A program made the translations under genes and the position numbers. Below, piece after piece: positions 36,116-48,085 of a stretch of DNA of 64,000 bases. The notes under the pieces were generated by a model. The model saw nothing but the letters and a program-made list of their open reading frames with translations. It was not told the DNA's origin and searched no databases. Where the stretch lies: positions 14,432,001-14,496,000 of the forward strand of contig NC_080561.1 in NCBI RefSeq assembly GCF_030253575.1. Reading direction: 5' to 3'. The first letter of the stretch is position 1. Each line of letters begins with the position of its first letter. This stretch comes from Rhododendron vialii. Its lineage: Eukaryota; Streptophyta; Magnoliopsida; Ericales; Ericaceae.

Positions 36116-38171
36116 AAAAATGTTTAACTCTTTTTCATGAATTATAGATAACAATAAGTTCGAGTATTGAAGGAACTGAAGGAGATGGACAATAGAGAAA
36201 GAAGCGAAGGAGAAAGAGAGTGACAATATGATCAATGATCGATGTTGGACACCTCCAACATGGTTTCACACCCTTTTTTACCAATGCCACTCTTCTTTTT
36301 GTCTTGTAGTGTACGAATTTACACAATAGTCCATACATTTTGTGAAAGTTTATTACATTGAGGGGTAAATTAGTAAATTCACCTAATTAAAAGACAAAAA
36401 AGAGAGTGACATTGATAAAAGGGGGTGACATTCACTTTGTTTGGTTGAGGTTTTAGAAAGTTATTTTTGAGAGTTGAGTGGTAATGAGTGGAGAGAGATA
36501 GAGAGAAAAATTTATTGAAAACTGTGTCGAGAGTAAAAGTTACTCTCAAAATGGTGAACCAAGCGGGGTGATTATCATTGGCCATTTTTTATGGGGAATA
36601 AAAAGTTATGGTTTCTTTGGTGGGAGAAGAGTGAATGTTTTGGGCATGGACACAAATGTCCCACCACTTCCCTGTGTCATTCCTCTTCCCCAAACCATGC
36701 AAGGACCCAAATCATTGAAAAACTGTACACATAAATACTTTTTTTTTTAATCATTTTTTGTTCAGTCAGTACTATAAATAACAATTGCAACCAGTCTTTT
36801 TTCTCGACAAAGGGAATATTTAATTAATCCTTGTGAGTTATTACACTAAAGGTAGTCGCGATTAGGTACTTATTGGTAGCTGAACAATTTGATTTCCGCT
36901 CAAATGATAAAAAAATAGCAACAACAAAAAAAAAAATTTAACGGTTCGAATCATAAAAATAATATTTCAATAATTTTCATTTAAAAGACTACAAATAATT
37001 GAATTAAGTCTTTATTCATTTTGACAAAAATAGAAAGTTCCTATGTTTAATTCTTCTTTTCGTGTTGTTACGGAGAATATGCCTATCACATATACTAGTG
37101 AATTCTAATTGCATATTGCCACCCCCTTAGCAAATTCATGCCGCTGGTCATTTGGGAGCCTTTTTTAACCTAGCATGAATATAAATGGGGGCAAATATTT
37201 GACTATTAGGGATGGCAACCATTCGGTTTTTTCAAATTTGAAACAAAAATCATAACCGCGGTCAACTTGCCAATTGGTATAAGGATTTTCATCAATTTTT
37301 TTAAATTTCTATATGGATTTTGAATCAAAAAAACTAAGAGCTGGGACAATCCGATTCGCCCCTACTTATCCAAAAGTAATACTTACCGATATCCACTGGA
37401 GCTGATTTTTTACAGGGCCCCATAAAATAATATTCAAAAATTTATGGATATTTTTTTAGATTTTTTCGGGATCCAAATGGGGCCAAACGCGTTTGTCCCT
37501 GTGGACTGTCCCTGTTCGTAGCTGGACTGATTTTGAATAGTGTGGGAATGAAACAAAGAAAAATCAAAAGGGAATGAGGAGTTTAATGTTTGATAGGTCA
37601 TGTGTGTTGGTGAGTAAATTCTAGACACAAAATATTGAAGCAAGGGTATTTTTGTCTAGCACGTAAAAGTTAATCTCATTCAAATGTTATAATTGATGGC
37701 ACTATTCCGGCTTCGTTCAATTGTCGAGAATGTTACATAGGAAATTACAAAATTAAATGGTAAAAGTTAGAATTCACATACTAAAATTAATTAAAGAAAC
37801 GAATGCCTTATTCACTTTACTTTTTGGAAAACATTTTTCAAATATTCCTTTTACTTTCAATCATTTCTCTCTCAATCTTTCTCCATTTATTATCTCTACT
37901 ACTTCAAAAAAAAAAAATTCAAAATCCAATACAAACAAAACAAATTCATTAGAATAAGGAAACATACCCTTGCATCACAAAATAAAACAATGACTTGTTG
38001 CAGTTTCCCTTTGCAAATCAAGGTTGATATATAAAAACCCCACCCCCAGGCCCCCAAAACCTATATATCATTATATCCCCAACACGCCTTGTATCTATAC
38101 CCCTCCCCTCCTTCTCTGCAATTTCTAGGGCTGGGTTTCTTTTGCCGCTTTTCTTCGATTGCAAAAGGTGA

Positions 38172-38211
<40 letters not shown>

Positions 38212-38866
38212 TTGTGATCTGACCGAGATGCACCTGGAAAACCTACCGGTTGCAATCTGGCCCAGTATAGCAGAATACCGGCCGAATTTCCGGTACCATT
38301 ATCTTGTCCGGTATTGTCGAAAATTGCCGGTACGGACTAGTAAAGGCTGATATTGTAGCGTCCGAGTACCGTTTTCTTTTCAAACCGGTACGTACCGGCC
38401 GTATTCACAACCTTGATCTCTGCTTCCAGTGAAATCCCTGTCCCAAATAAAATAAAATTCAAAAATTTCTTTTTTCTAAAATACTATTTAACAAAAAAAA
38501 AAAAAACAATCTTTCTTTTTCTATACCAACTTTTTCAAAAAAATAAAATAAAAATCCAAAAACTGTTTTCAAGGATGTTTGTCTTAAAAAAACAGTGCTT
38601 TTTTTTTATAGATATAAACTTTTTTCAAAAACCGTTTTTGTTTTTAGAAAACCGTTCTTTATCCCATAAGGAATCCCATGTTAATCAATACATAAAAATT
38701 ACTAGGTACAATTCGGGATGAAATTATTACCCAGACTAAATATTTCGGACTATTAAATATTAATCCCTGAATTGGTAATCCCGTTGCTTATCTATCTTTG
38801 TTCCTTGTGCCAATATTGCTTTATGGATTCTGCAGAAAGCACTCGATTTTTTCACAATCCATCGAC
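36116..38866. other. Spacer upstream of the F-box gene
   Basis: Downstream of 36115 similarity to the second PP2C segment stops, which marks the duplication boundary. The rest is AT-rich with no protein-like frame. A (CT)n microsatellite lies at about 38173-38207, followed by a GC-richer patch (38240-38415) with repeated ACCGGTACG/CCGGTAC words that resembles a decayed TIR element. An acceptor-like TTCTGCAG at 38828-38835 could end a 5' UTR intron of the F-box gene. Confidence 0.5.
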
Positions 38867-39985
38867 ATGGCAAAGAAGGTTAGGGCGAATGTGGATGAGC
38901 TGCCAAAAGACGTGTTGATGAACATCTTGTCGAGGATTCCGGTGAAATCCCTCCTCCGATTCAAATCCGTCTCCAAATTCTGGTACTCTCTCATTCAAGA
39001 CCCTAGCTTCATCTCTCTCCACCACAACCTCGCACAACAGTACGACTGCATCCTCTTTCAACTCGCCTATAAATACAAATGTTGGATGTATTTATTCCCC
39101 GACAAAACTTCAATTGAAGAAGTAGATATATCTTTCACCAGGTCGCTCCTTAAGAAATACTGTCACGGTGGCTCTTGTAACGGCCTCATTTGTCTCTTCA
39201 ATAAGTCCACTATCGTCATATGCAACCCTGCATTGAGAGAATTCAGGCTACTCCCCCAACCCCCTTATAGAACATTTCATACTACCTATTTAGGGTTTGC
39301 TTTTGTTCCCACAATCAATGATTATGTTGTGGTTAGACTTGCCACTCGCCGTGGATCTGACATTAAACCTATCGAGCATAAAGTTCACATCTATATTATG
39401 CGTAACGATACATGGAAGCAAATTATTGCTACGGTGCCCAACTACTTCATCAACCCTTGTCCTTCCCCTTGCACATCATTGGATGGGGTTTTCTACTGGT
39501 TATGTGATGATTCTTCTACTGGTCTCAAGATCAAGGTCAAGGTAATTGGTGCCTTAAACACCATTGAAGAATCGTTCGAACGGATATCTTTGCCTGTCAG
39601 CATTTGCAATGGATTTTATCTATGTCTTCTGTATGATTCACTCGCCCTTGTTGGGTCAAAGGATTGCGCATGCTTTGACATATGGTTGATGGACAAATAC
39701 AAAGTTGAGGAGTGTTGGACTAAAAAGTACACTTTTGGGCCCCTCTTAGGATGTGACATTGTATTTGGGTTTTGGCCAAATAACGAGATTCTTGTCAGCG
39801 GAGGCAACGATTGTTGGGAGTTTGTGTCATACAACTTTAGTACACATGACATGAAAAAATACAAACAGTTATGCGGTTGGCCGCAACCCTTGGAACTATC
39901 ACAAGTTTTTCCGTATTCCGAGAGCTTAGTGTCTGTTAAGAGACGAGTTGATTTGCATGTCGCTAAAACAAGAAGGCGAAGGTGA
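38867..39985 (+). CDS. F-box protein with F-box-associated (FBA) domain
   Basis: Single exon of 372 residues. I chose the Met at 38867 because the F-box begins about ten residues later (VDELPKDVLMNILSRIPVKS, LLRFKSVSKFWYSLIQDPSF); the upstream in-frame Met at 38798 would add 23 residues and crosses an acceptor-like site. After the F-box, NGLICLFNKSTIVICNPALREFRLLP and LGFAFVPTINDYVVVR are the hallmark start of the FBA domain, and WKQI and LDGVFYWLC mark its repeats. The C-terminus is basic (AKTRRRR). F-box proteins bind SKP1 and act as substrate receptors of SCF ubiquitin ligases; the FBA region is thought to bind the target. The family includes S-locus F-box-like proteins, but nothing here shows a pollen role. 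It has no copy within either PP2C segment. Confidence 0.93.
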   Translation: MAKKVRANVDELPKDVLMNILSRIPVKSLLRFKSVSKFWYSLIQDPSFISLHHNLAQQYDCILFQLAYKYKCWMYLFPDKTSIEEVDISFTRSLLKKYCHGGSCNGLICLFNKSTIVICNPALREFRLLPQPPYRTFHTTYLGFAFVPTINDYVVVRLATRRGSDIKPIEHKVHIYIMRNDTWKQIIATVPNYFINPCPSPCTSLDGVFYWLCDDSSTGLKIKVKVIGALNTIEESFERISLPVSICNGFYLCLLYDSLALVGSKDCACFDIWLMDKYKVEECWTKKYTFGPLLGCDIVFGFWPNNEILVSGGNDCWEFVSYNFSTHDMKKYKQLCGWPQPLELSQVFPYSESLVSVKRRVDLHVAKTRRRR

Positions 39986-41742
39986 TAAGGAGTGCCAATC
40001 AGCTTTTGGAAGTTCTTCTTGATAGTCTTCTACTCAAGCATCATGGAACTAGAAAGCAATTTATTCTGGTTTGCATATTCGTTGAGAATTGTGAATGGGT
40101 CGAATTTCCAAGAGTTGGACAATTGAGATATATCCATTTTCAATTTTCTCGTCTTGACTTGGGTTTTCTTTATCGTTGGCTTCACAACTACTAGTCAACC
40201 TTGGTGGAACTTATCTTAGGAGGGAAATGCATTTGGTTAAACTTTCAATCATAAGATTTGGTTCTCTACTTAGACCCCCTCAATGTATTCTATCGTTTTG
40301 CTATTTTGGTTGTTATATAATAATTATCTTGTGCAAAGTGCTATTTTAGATCACGAAACGACACTCTCAAGTTGCGTAGTTCATATTTTTGGAAACTTAT
40401 TACAGGCGTTACATGTGAATCTATTACCTAGTATCTCTGTTGTTGTGTACCAACCTATGTATTATCAGGAGTTGAGAAACAGGACATTCCTTGGAAAGGA
40501 GGAGCCTAAAGAGTTGCTTTTTGTTTATTGTATAAAGCTGGGACATGGGAACAGCAGCATCTAGCTTTGATCAAATTGTTGATTCTGTGGTTTTTTGGCA
40601 TTGGTGATTAAAAGTTCGACCTTTTCATGCTATATGGCTCCTTGTGTTGCTTTTCTTTTATTTTCCATGGTTTTTTCTTACCATTTGCCTCGTATATAGG
40701 TTTTGTCCCCCTTTCTTTTTTTTTTTAAATTTGCTTATTAAAGTCATAGAGATTAGAAATATTTTCAAGTGGTTGCTCATTCCCCTTGTTTTGACTATGA
40801 GCAGCTGATGAAGTTATCTAAGTACATGTATTTTATAGTTTTGTTGGTTTGTGATTGTTTTGACTATGAGCAGCTGATGAAGTTATCTAAGTACATGTAT
40901 TTTATAGTTTTGTTGGTTTGTGATTTGAAACTATATTATTGTAAAAAAAAAATGTGCAAGCATTGGGTATGCCAAGACTTCTATTTTAGAAGTCATAAAA
41001 AGTGCAAAATTCCCGAGTTGGATGTGAGTGTTCATGTGTGACATCAGAAATCCTTGGTTAACGTCTTGAGATTTGTAGAAGATAAAAGAAATAGAAAATA
41101 TTGCTGAAACAGATTAATCATTTCCCTTCCTATGTCCGTGTCTTTTCTTTTCGCCCATAGACATCCCCTTACAAATTTAAGATCCGAGCCTTAATTCGTA
41201 AAGTTTAGGACATTTTTCTTGCTCACTTTCATGTTATATATTAATTCTGTGTGCTAGAATCATCGATTATGATTACTTTGCTCCAAAAAATGGTTTTTTA
41301 CTTGCTTCCTTTTCTGCTCTATATACTCCATTGTATAATGAGATTGCATATCATGAGTTCAATTACTCTTTTGTTTGAAGTTATTGCGACGCACTTGTTG
41401 ACTCTGTGATTTACGATTAAGCATAAGCATAATAATACTTCTGTGGAGTTGCTAAATTTTCTGGATTACCAAATCAGCAGTTGTTCCAAGTTGTATAATG
41501 GGCACGAGAGAGGTAAGTCAGTATACTGTTTTCATTAATGATTTTTTGGCATCATGTCATTTGTGATAGGATTCGATAAACATGATGTGTTTCCAAGTTG
41601 CTGGTGTTTCACACGCCACCATGCAAGTTTGACTCCCAGCACATGACCAGCTATTGTTGTGGTTCGATTACGCGACCTAAGGTGCCAAAAAGGTGCAACA
41701 AGAAATTGCCATTGCGCCAGAAGGCTTTTATGCTACTCAATT

Positions 41743-41782
<40 letters not shown>

Positions 41783-41804
41783 CATACATACAGTTTCAAT
41801 CAGG
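39986..41804. other. F-box 3' flank and spacer
   Basis: No further protein-like frame. It contains a 69-bp tandem duplication (40786-40923) and a (TA)n/(CATA)n microsatellite (about 41746-41791) that runs up to the first foldback MITE. Confidence 0.55.
40786..40923. repeat. 69-bp tandem duplication
   Basis: Two essentially identical copies (40786-40854 and 40855-40923), each containing GACTATGAGCAGCTGATGAA. The near-identity indicates a recent event. Confidence 0.93.
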
Positions 41805-42146
41805 TAAGGGCGCCCTTACCTTGTTAAGGTAAGGACCTCCCATTTTCTGGTCGAATTTTGATGATCCGAACCGCTCAATGTCTTCAGAACGTGATTTTAA
41901 GGGTACTCGCGAGAAATCGGCAAAAAAAAATGATCGGGAAGGGCTTGATCCGAGCAGTTTTTGTTTGTTTTTTATCGAACGGTTCAAATAAAAACTGCTC
42001 GAATGAAGCCCTTCCCGGTCTTTTTTTTTGCTGATTTTTCACGGGTATCCTTAAAATCACGTTCTGAACACATTGAGCGGCTCGGATCATCGAAATTTGG
42101 TCGGAAAATGAGAAGCCCTTACCGTAATACGGTAAGTGCGCCCTTA
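41805..42146. mobile_element. Foldback MITE, copy 1
   Basis: Ends TAAGGGCGCCCTTACC and its near complement GGTAAGTGCGCCCTTA lead into arms of about 150 bp that pair almost throughout. The centre is CCGAGCAGTTTTTG...CAAATAAAAACTGCTCG around a loop of about 25 bp. A transcript across it would fold into a long hairpin. No transposase. The TSD is unclear. Confidence 0.85.
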
Positions 42147-42209
42147 TTAGAAGTGGACTCATATATATATATATGTGTGTGTATGTATATAGTCCTCTTC
42201 TCCTAAGGA

Positions 42210-42530
42210 CCACCTTAACTTAATAAAATAAGGACTTTCCTTTCCCGATAGAATTTCGTTGATCCAAGCCGCTTAATGTGTTCAGAACGTGATTTTAAGG
42301 GTACACGCGAGAAATCAACAAAAAAAAATGACTTGAAAGGCTTCATCCGAGCAGTTTTTGTTTGTTTTTTATCGAACGGTTCAAATAAAAACTGCTCGGA
42401 TGAAGCCCTTCTCGGTCATTTTTTTTGCTGATTCCTCGCGGGCACTCTTAAAATCATGTTCTAAACACATTGAGCGGCTCGGATCATCGAAATTTGAACG
42501 GAAAATGGGAGAAATGGAGACCTCCTTATT
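42210..42530. mobile_element. Foldback MITE, copy 2
   Basis: Same family as 41805-42146 and the same orientation, sharing the central ATCGAACGGTTCAAATAAAA and the ATCACGTTCTGAACACATTG-type arm. The left outer end is degraded, with AATAAGGAC pairing with CTCCTTATT at the right. Boundaries are approximate. Confidence 0.75.
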
Positions 42531-42546
42531 TGAAAATGACTGTGTA

Positions 42547-42584
<38 letters not shown>

Positions 42585-42724
42585 CATACATATCACAAAT
42601 GAGGGGGGCCCCTTTTCGAACCCCGCCTAGGGCCTTGAAAATCTCAGGGCTGGGCCTAGAAGACCTGCATACCTTGTGGAGAACACCAAGTACAACCCCT
42701 TGCCACAATTGGTGCATCAATATT

Positions 42725-42895
42725 CAACCAAAACGGGGCACATTGAAAAGGACCCCTAGATATTCACAATACATAGACCGGGTAAGAACACCTCCTATAG
42801 TTTGCCTAGATTGGCCCAAGACTTGAAACAAAAATGGGTGCATCAAAAAGGACCCTTAGATATTCACATTGCATAGACCAAGTAACACCACATTC
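42725..42895. repeat. Degenerate tandem repeat, about 105-bp unit
   Basis: Two diverged copies of a segment containing AAGGACCC(C/T)TAGATATTCACA and (T/A)GCATAGACC-type words. The DNA just left (42600-42660, CGAACCCCGCCTAGGG) has a distant relative at 59155-59210 (CAAACCCCGCTTAGGC), so this is dispersed repetitive DNA of unknown class. Confidence 0.55.
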
Positions 42896-45023
42896 AGAAG
42901 CTTTCTTAGTGGCTACTGGCTACCAAGACTCAAAAACTGACACAAAAATCTGCTCCAGAAACTATTTAATTTGGATCTCTCAACTTTGCTCTCTAAGGCC
43001 GAGGTGGATGATTAAGGCCCTGGAAAAAAAAATATCGTTAGCCTTGAATGTGCTCTCCAAGTTTTAAAGAATAACATTCTTTATAAATGCATACCTGTAG
43101 TATACTAGGCCAACGTGATGAAGGTAATGCTGAAGGTAAATGTTTGACTAAGATTGCTGTCATGGGCAGCAAGAGTGATGAAGTTATTGGTGAAAATAAT
43201 GTGATTGAAACCAGAGGTAATGTGATCGGAACCATACCCATTCCAATTCTCGATGAGGGAACAGTCGTGACACAATGGAAGAATCAATTGGCATGGTCGG
43301 AAATGAGAGCTTCATAAAGGTTGGCTTCCAACCTTTCACTGTTCTTTCTTCCCACATACTCATGTGGTAATTATCTTTTCTCTTGTTATGTCGGCTATAA
43401 CATGATTACTACATAGAACGAGGTAAGGTAATATTAGTTCTCCGTGCCAGAAGAAGTATGAAACCAATAATGAAAATTGTTCACTGCTAGGCATTTGCCA
43501 TGGGAAAGTTTGATGCTGCGACTTTTCTGCTTTTTAGTGAGACGTAACTAGAGCAAGGAAAATCTTGTTCTTCCTCCAGGTTGATTCAGCTGATAATCTT
43601 TTGTGTTTATGTTGTTTCTAGCTGAATGATAGAGCAACTAATGTGGCATTGGAAGTTGGAACCACAATAAACGACGCACGGAAACGTGATTTTGTAGACG
43701 TGTCAGATCACGGAGCAGAAGAATCAGAATTAACTGTTGCTGCTGCAAACAGGTATTTTGCTTAGGCCCTCTTACTATCCTTTCTCCCTTCTTTGCAAGT
43801 TGGATTTGAATTCTAAATGCTTAATCAGATAATGGAACGCGGTTGGCCCCAATTCCGCTAACAATTTTGCACTATAACTTGGGTTCTTTTGTCTAGTTTT
43901 TCATACTAACCCACAACTTCTTCCTCTCCATTTTCCCCTCTATTTTCCCCCTCCAATTTTTCCTTTGACCTGCCCTATATCATCTACAACTTATGAGTTA
44001 GTGTAAACAATTTGACAGACGACAAGTAGTCCATAACTTTTTGGTTAGCTGAAATGCCCCTTGGGAAATGTGCTGCCTCTTTTCTTTTGTTCAGAAACAG
44101 TGTTTGCATTTAAGCACAAAGGACTATACAAGTGCTCTTTACTACACATATAAGAGGATCTCTTTCTTTCAGCAATTGTCAATTATTCTGGTCTGTTATG
44201 TGAATAGTTCTTCATTTTTGGCTTTCTCTAGAGCCATATGCTTCACCAAGTCCTTGGCAGTTGTGTATAACAGAGTTTCTCTCTCTCGCGCGCGCGTGTG
44301 CATATTGTGGTCTCCGTCTGAACATTCTCATTTTGGTTGTATTTATTTTGTGAATGTTTATGTTAATCTTAACCATCCAATATTGCCTTCTATCGGATTT
44401 GTACTTCAACCTAGCTCATACCATCACATAATAAAATGAAAGGGCCTCTTTTGCAAGTTTTGCCATTTGTGACTAGGCAACTCAACGTTATGAAATATGT
44501 CACTCTGCAGCAATCTCCATGTGGAGGGATGTTTTCTGCAGAGTGCAGACTAAGAAGCATCTACATGGAAAGCTAGAATGGTTAATCTTCAAAAGGATTA
44601 GGGAAAAAAACATTAGTGACTTGTGAAGGATTTATGATCTGTCACAGCATCAGGTTCATTTATTTTACTTCTAAACAGGGAGGAGATCTCATCAACAGGA
44701 TATTTCCTCTCCTCTGGTGCTTCGCTATTGCCTCATCCCTCTCAGGTATGGACATGACTTTTTCATTCTATGTTTTGGACGATAGGAAACTGTGACACGC
44801 TTGTCTAATATTCATTTAATTTGGAATAGGCATTCAAACTTTTGAATAAGCGAGTAGTAGGACCATATTTTGCCAGGTTACTCAAATTGTGGAATAGTCT
44901 AGTTTTGGGTTTTCCTGAATTTCTAGTGGGCAGAGGGAAAAAGCCAACTCCCTTGATGGGTAATTGATTTCATATCTAAAATTCAGAATTTCAAAGATTG
45001 AGCTAGCTGAAAATTTAGTTGGT

Positions 45024-45150
45024 GGTCTGTGTATAATATTGCAAAGCATCATATGGAGATGTAATCTCACCAAGCGAAAAGCGAAAATACCAAAGAATCC
45101 ACAAGGGGGTTTTCTAAGCCTTTGCTTTTTTAAGGTGAACGTTCTAGCAC
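45024..45150. other. Insertion specific to the PP2C pseudogene, about 125 bp
   Basis: Intron 4 of copy 2 has an extra segment between TTAGTTGGTG and GGTATTATATATGAAGACC relative to copy 1 (31797-31820). No terminal repeat or tail was recognised; it could be an insertion here or a deletion in copy 1. Confidence 0.6.
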
Positions 45151-47047
45151 ATCAGGTATTATATATGAAGACCTTGTGAAGTTTGTGAAATTTTAACTTC
45201 AAATTCTGTCATAAAAGGATACTATATCTTAGGTAGTAATTCAGCAATAACAATGCCAGGCATTGACAGGTGGGGAGGATGCTTATTTTGTTCCTGGGAA
45301 GAATTGGTTGGGTGCAGCGGATGGAGTTGGTCAATGGTCACTAGAATGTAATCCCTTTTGTCTTGCACAATGTATGTCAATGTGCATGTTTGCATTTTAT
45401 AACTTAGGGTGTCCTGGCCAGCTTATGTGGTAACTCTACTAAGCCCGAGGGACCACTAGTGCTCAACCTTCATTTTTGGTTTGTTGTTGTGGGTGGTATT
45501 ACCGCAACCCATAGTCTCAATTTTGTACGTTTCACTATATAAGATTATCCATACACTCACAATTCACAAATATTCGAAAACAACTTTTTGCTAGATAGCC
45601 CCATAGGCAAATGGCCTGCTATCATTTGCCATGAATCGGTTTCTTCATTTTTTCTTCTCTTTATTTGCTCTTCTTCATAATATTCCTCAAAGAACGCAGC
45701 CTTATTGTATCTCTAAGTTGTGCGGGCACGTTTGGATCAGTCTAATATGTTCTGCATTTGTTACTCAGGAATTAATCCAGGAATTTATGCCCAAGAACTG
45801 ATGGAGCACTGTCAAAAGATTGTCTCGAATTGCAACAGTATGCTACTACCTAAACCGGAGGAAGTTCTCAATCAAAGTGCTCTTGAAGCGAAGTCTCCTG
45901 GATCGTCAACAGTTTTGGTTGCTTACTTTGATGGTCGGGTAATTGTACCTATCTTAACACCTATGTTGGCAATGTAATTAATGTGAAACTAAGTATTGAC
46001 ATTGCTTTTGTAAAATTTATCCCTTTTTTACCTTAGTCAAGGTTGTGTTTGGATCTTGGATTGTGAAAGGAAAAGAAAAGGTAAAGGGATCACAAATCGA
46101 AGAGCCATTGTAGACTTTGTATAGGTGACGGTGCGTAAATCGTATTATTATCGTGTAATAACTTCAATTTTTTGTCCATTAGGAAGTGTAGCTTTCAGAA
46201 CAAGCTTAATGTCTTTCTGCTCTTTATGGTGTTAGCTCAGAGTTTTGGATTGGTTATTTTGATCATATTGCATTGTCGTTGCAAGAAAAGTAATGAATCC
46301 ATAAATAAAATTGTGGATGCAATTCCATAATTTGAAGGAATCTAATCTTAAACAGTCACTTGGGAGTTCAATGGAAGTAAGTGTTACAGAATTATAAATT
46401 CAAGCTGTTAGGCCACGAATAGACAGATTTCTATTGAAGTATGAAATACCCAAAACTCATAGACCGTCTAAAACGGATTTGTGGTGATACTTATAGCTTC
46501 TTCTAAGGCTGTCAATTAACTGACTGTTTAATTCCAATCAGGCTCTTCATGTGGCCGATAGTGGAGACTCGGGATTTATTGTAATCAGAAATGGTGCTGT
46601 TTATAAAAAGTCTTCTCGAAGGTCTTACGAGTTGAACTTCCCATATTCAAATAAAATGTGGAGACGATCCCTTGGAGCTTGTGGAGGTATGTTTTCCCTA
46701 GTTCTAATTATATGTCTGAGGATGCAAGTTAATTATTTGGAAAACGCTAGCTAAATTACTCGGGACTATACGATTTGATGTGGTATATGATTGATTAGAA
46801 CTGAAAATGTTGTTTGACGCTACATTTCAGGACTATAGGATTGATTTGGATGAGGGTGATGTTATTGTTACTGCAACTGATGGCCTTTTTGACAATTTAT
46901 ATGACGAAGAAATAGCTTCAATCATCTCCAAGTCGCTGCCAGGCAATTTGAAACCTGAGGTGCTTCCCAAATCTTTTGTGCTCAAATTTATTAAGCTTGT
47001 CAAATGTTCATTAGATTATTTGGAAAACTATCAGATTTGGTTAACCA

Positions 47048-47321
47048 ATTGTGCATACCGATGCTCTGGACTATCAATGAAGGAAGAATAGTAATGTGCA
47101 CATAAATTGAATTGGGTCTCTAGGCCTGTCCTCTTTGATGCCATTTGGCTTTGATTTGGGGGCATGGTTCTGCAGCAAAACAGGTATAGGGGGCCACTAT
47201 TTCAGTGGTATTCTGAGAGCAACCAATTTGTGCATATTGCCAAAGATTAGGTCTGTCTCCAATCCTCTCCCATCCATCCCCCAATGATTGGGGACTACAT
47301 AGGTTCTTTTATTGTTGTTGT
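47048..47321 (+). mobile_element. Short retroposon (SINE-like), 274 bp, 18-bp TSD
   Basis: Perfect direct repeats ATCAGATTTGGTTAACCA at 47030-47047 and 47322-47339 flank a segment ending GGGGACTACATAGGTTC then TTGTTGTTGT. Copy 1 has a single, uninterrupted site (about 33684). The 18-bp TSD and (TTG)n-type tail are those of a retroposon mobilised by a LINE; plant TS-type SINEs have such tails. No convincing A/B boxes were seen, so a short 5'-truncated LINE is the alternative. Confidence 0.85.
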
Positions 47322-47999
47322 ATCAGATTTGGTTAACCATAGACAATCAACCTAACACAAAGAATGGCAGTGGTTTAGCAAAAAGTGACCTGGCGATTCT
47401 TTTCTCTTTATATTTCTGATATATGATAAGGTCCAATGTTTTAAAGCACCTGGAGGTGATTCTTCTGGCAATGTGGAATCCTGTCAATAGATGGAAATAG
47501 TTACAGGCTTACAGCTTCCGTAGATTGGTCTCTTAGTGCTGTCAGAAGATAAAGAAGAGGGTAGGGAAACCGAAGAAGTTTTTTTAAGATTCTCCACTTC
47601 ATTATCTCTTATGCGTTCCGGGACCTTTTCTTTACCTCGAGAAAACCCTCCCCAGTTTTGTGATCCTATTCGGCCTAAGTGCTTTTAGGTGTTTCTCTTC
47701 TGAGCTCTGCCTAGCAGTAACCCCATCTTGTAGACGATCACATTTGACTTGGTTTGTTTACAACCCTTCATTGTTTTTTTTTTTTTTTTGGGTAAGGTAC
47801 AACCCTTCATTGTTATCTCATCCCATGTTTGATTAATGGGATTACTAATACCACATGCCCCTTAATATTCCACATTTGTGCTCCAATCAAGAAAAATATT
47901 CCATATTTGTTCATCTCATGTTTTGTAGGATTATTCGATGGATATGCAGTCCCTCTGGCAATTGTTACATATGATAGCAGGAGATCTGACCCCCTCGGA

Positions 48000-48085
48000 T
48001 TTGTAATTTTTTTTGGTTTTTAGTTGTAAAATATGATAGCAGGAGATCTGACCCCCTCAGGTTTGTAATTTTTTTTGGTTTTTAG
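48000..48085. repeat. Short tandem duplication in the pseudogene's last intron
   Basis: The segment TATGATAGCAGGAGATCTGA through GGTTTTTAGTT occurs twice in tandem (unit about 58 bp) in copy 2 but once in copy 1 (near 35241). Confidence 0.8.

Noticed and set aside
37207-37420. TAGGGATGGCAACC resembling the end of the 4142-5073 hAT family
   Set aside because: No matching opposite end or TSD found; at most a one-ended relic.
41884-42630. Repeated frames beginning MFVFYRTVQIKTAR
   Set aside because: They translate the arms of the foldback MITEs and recur only because the MITE is present twice.
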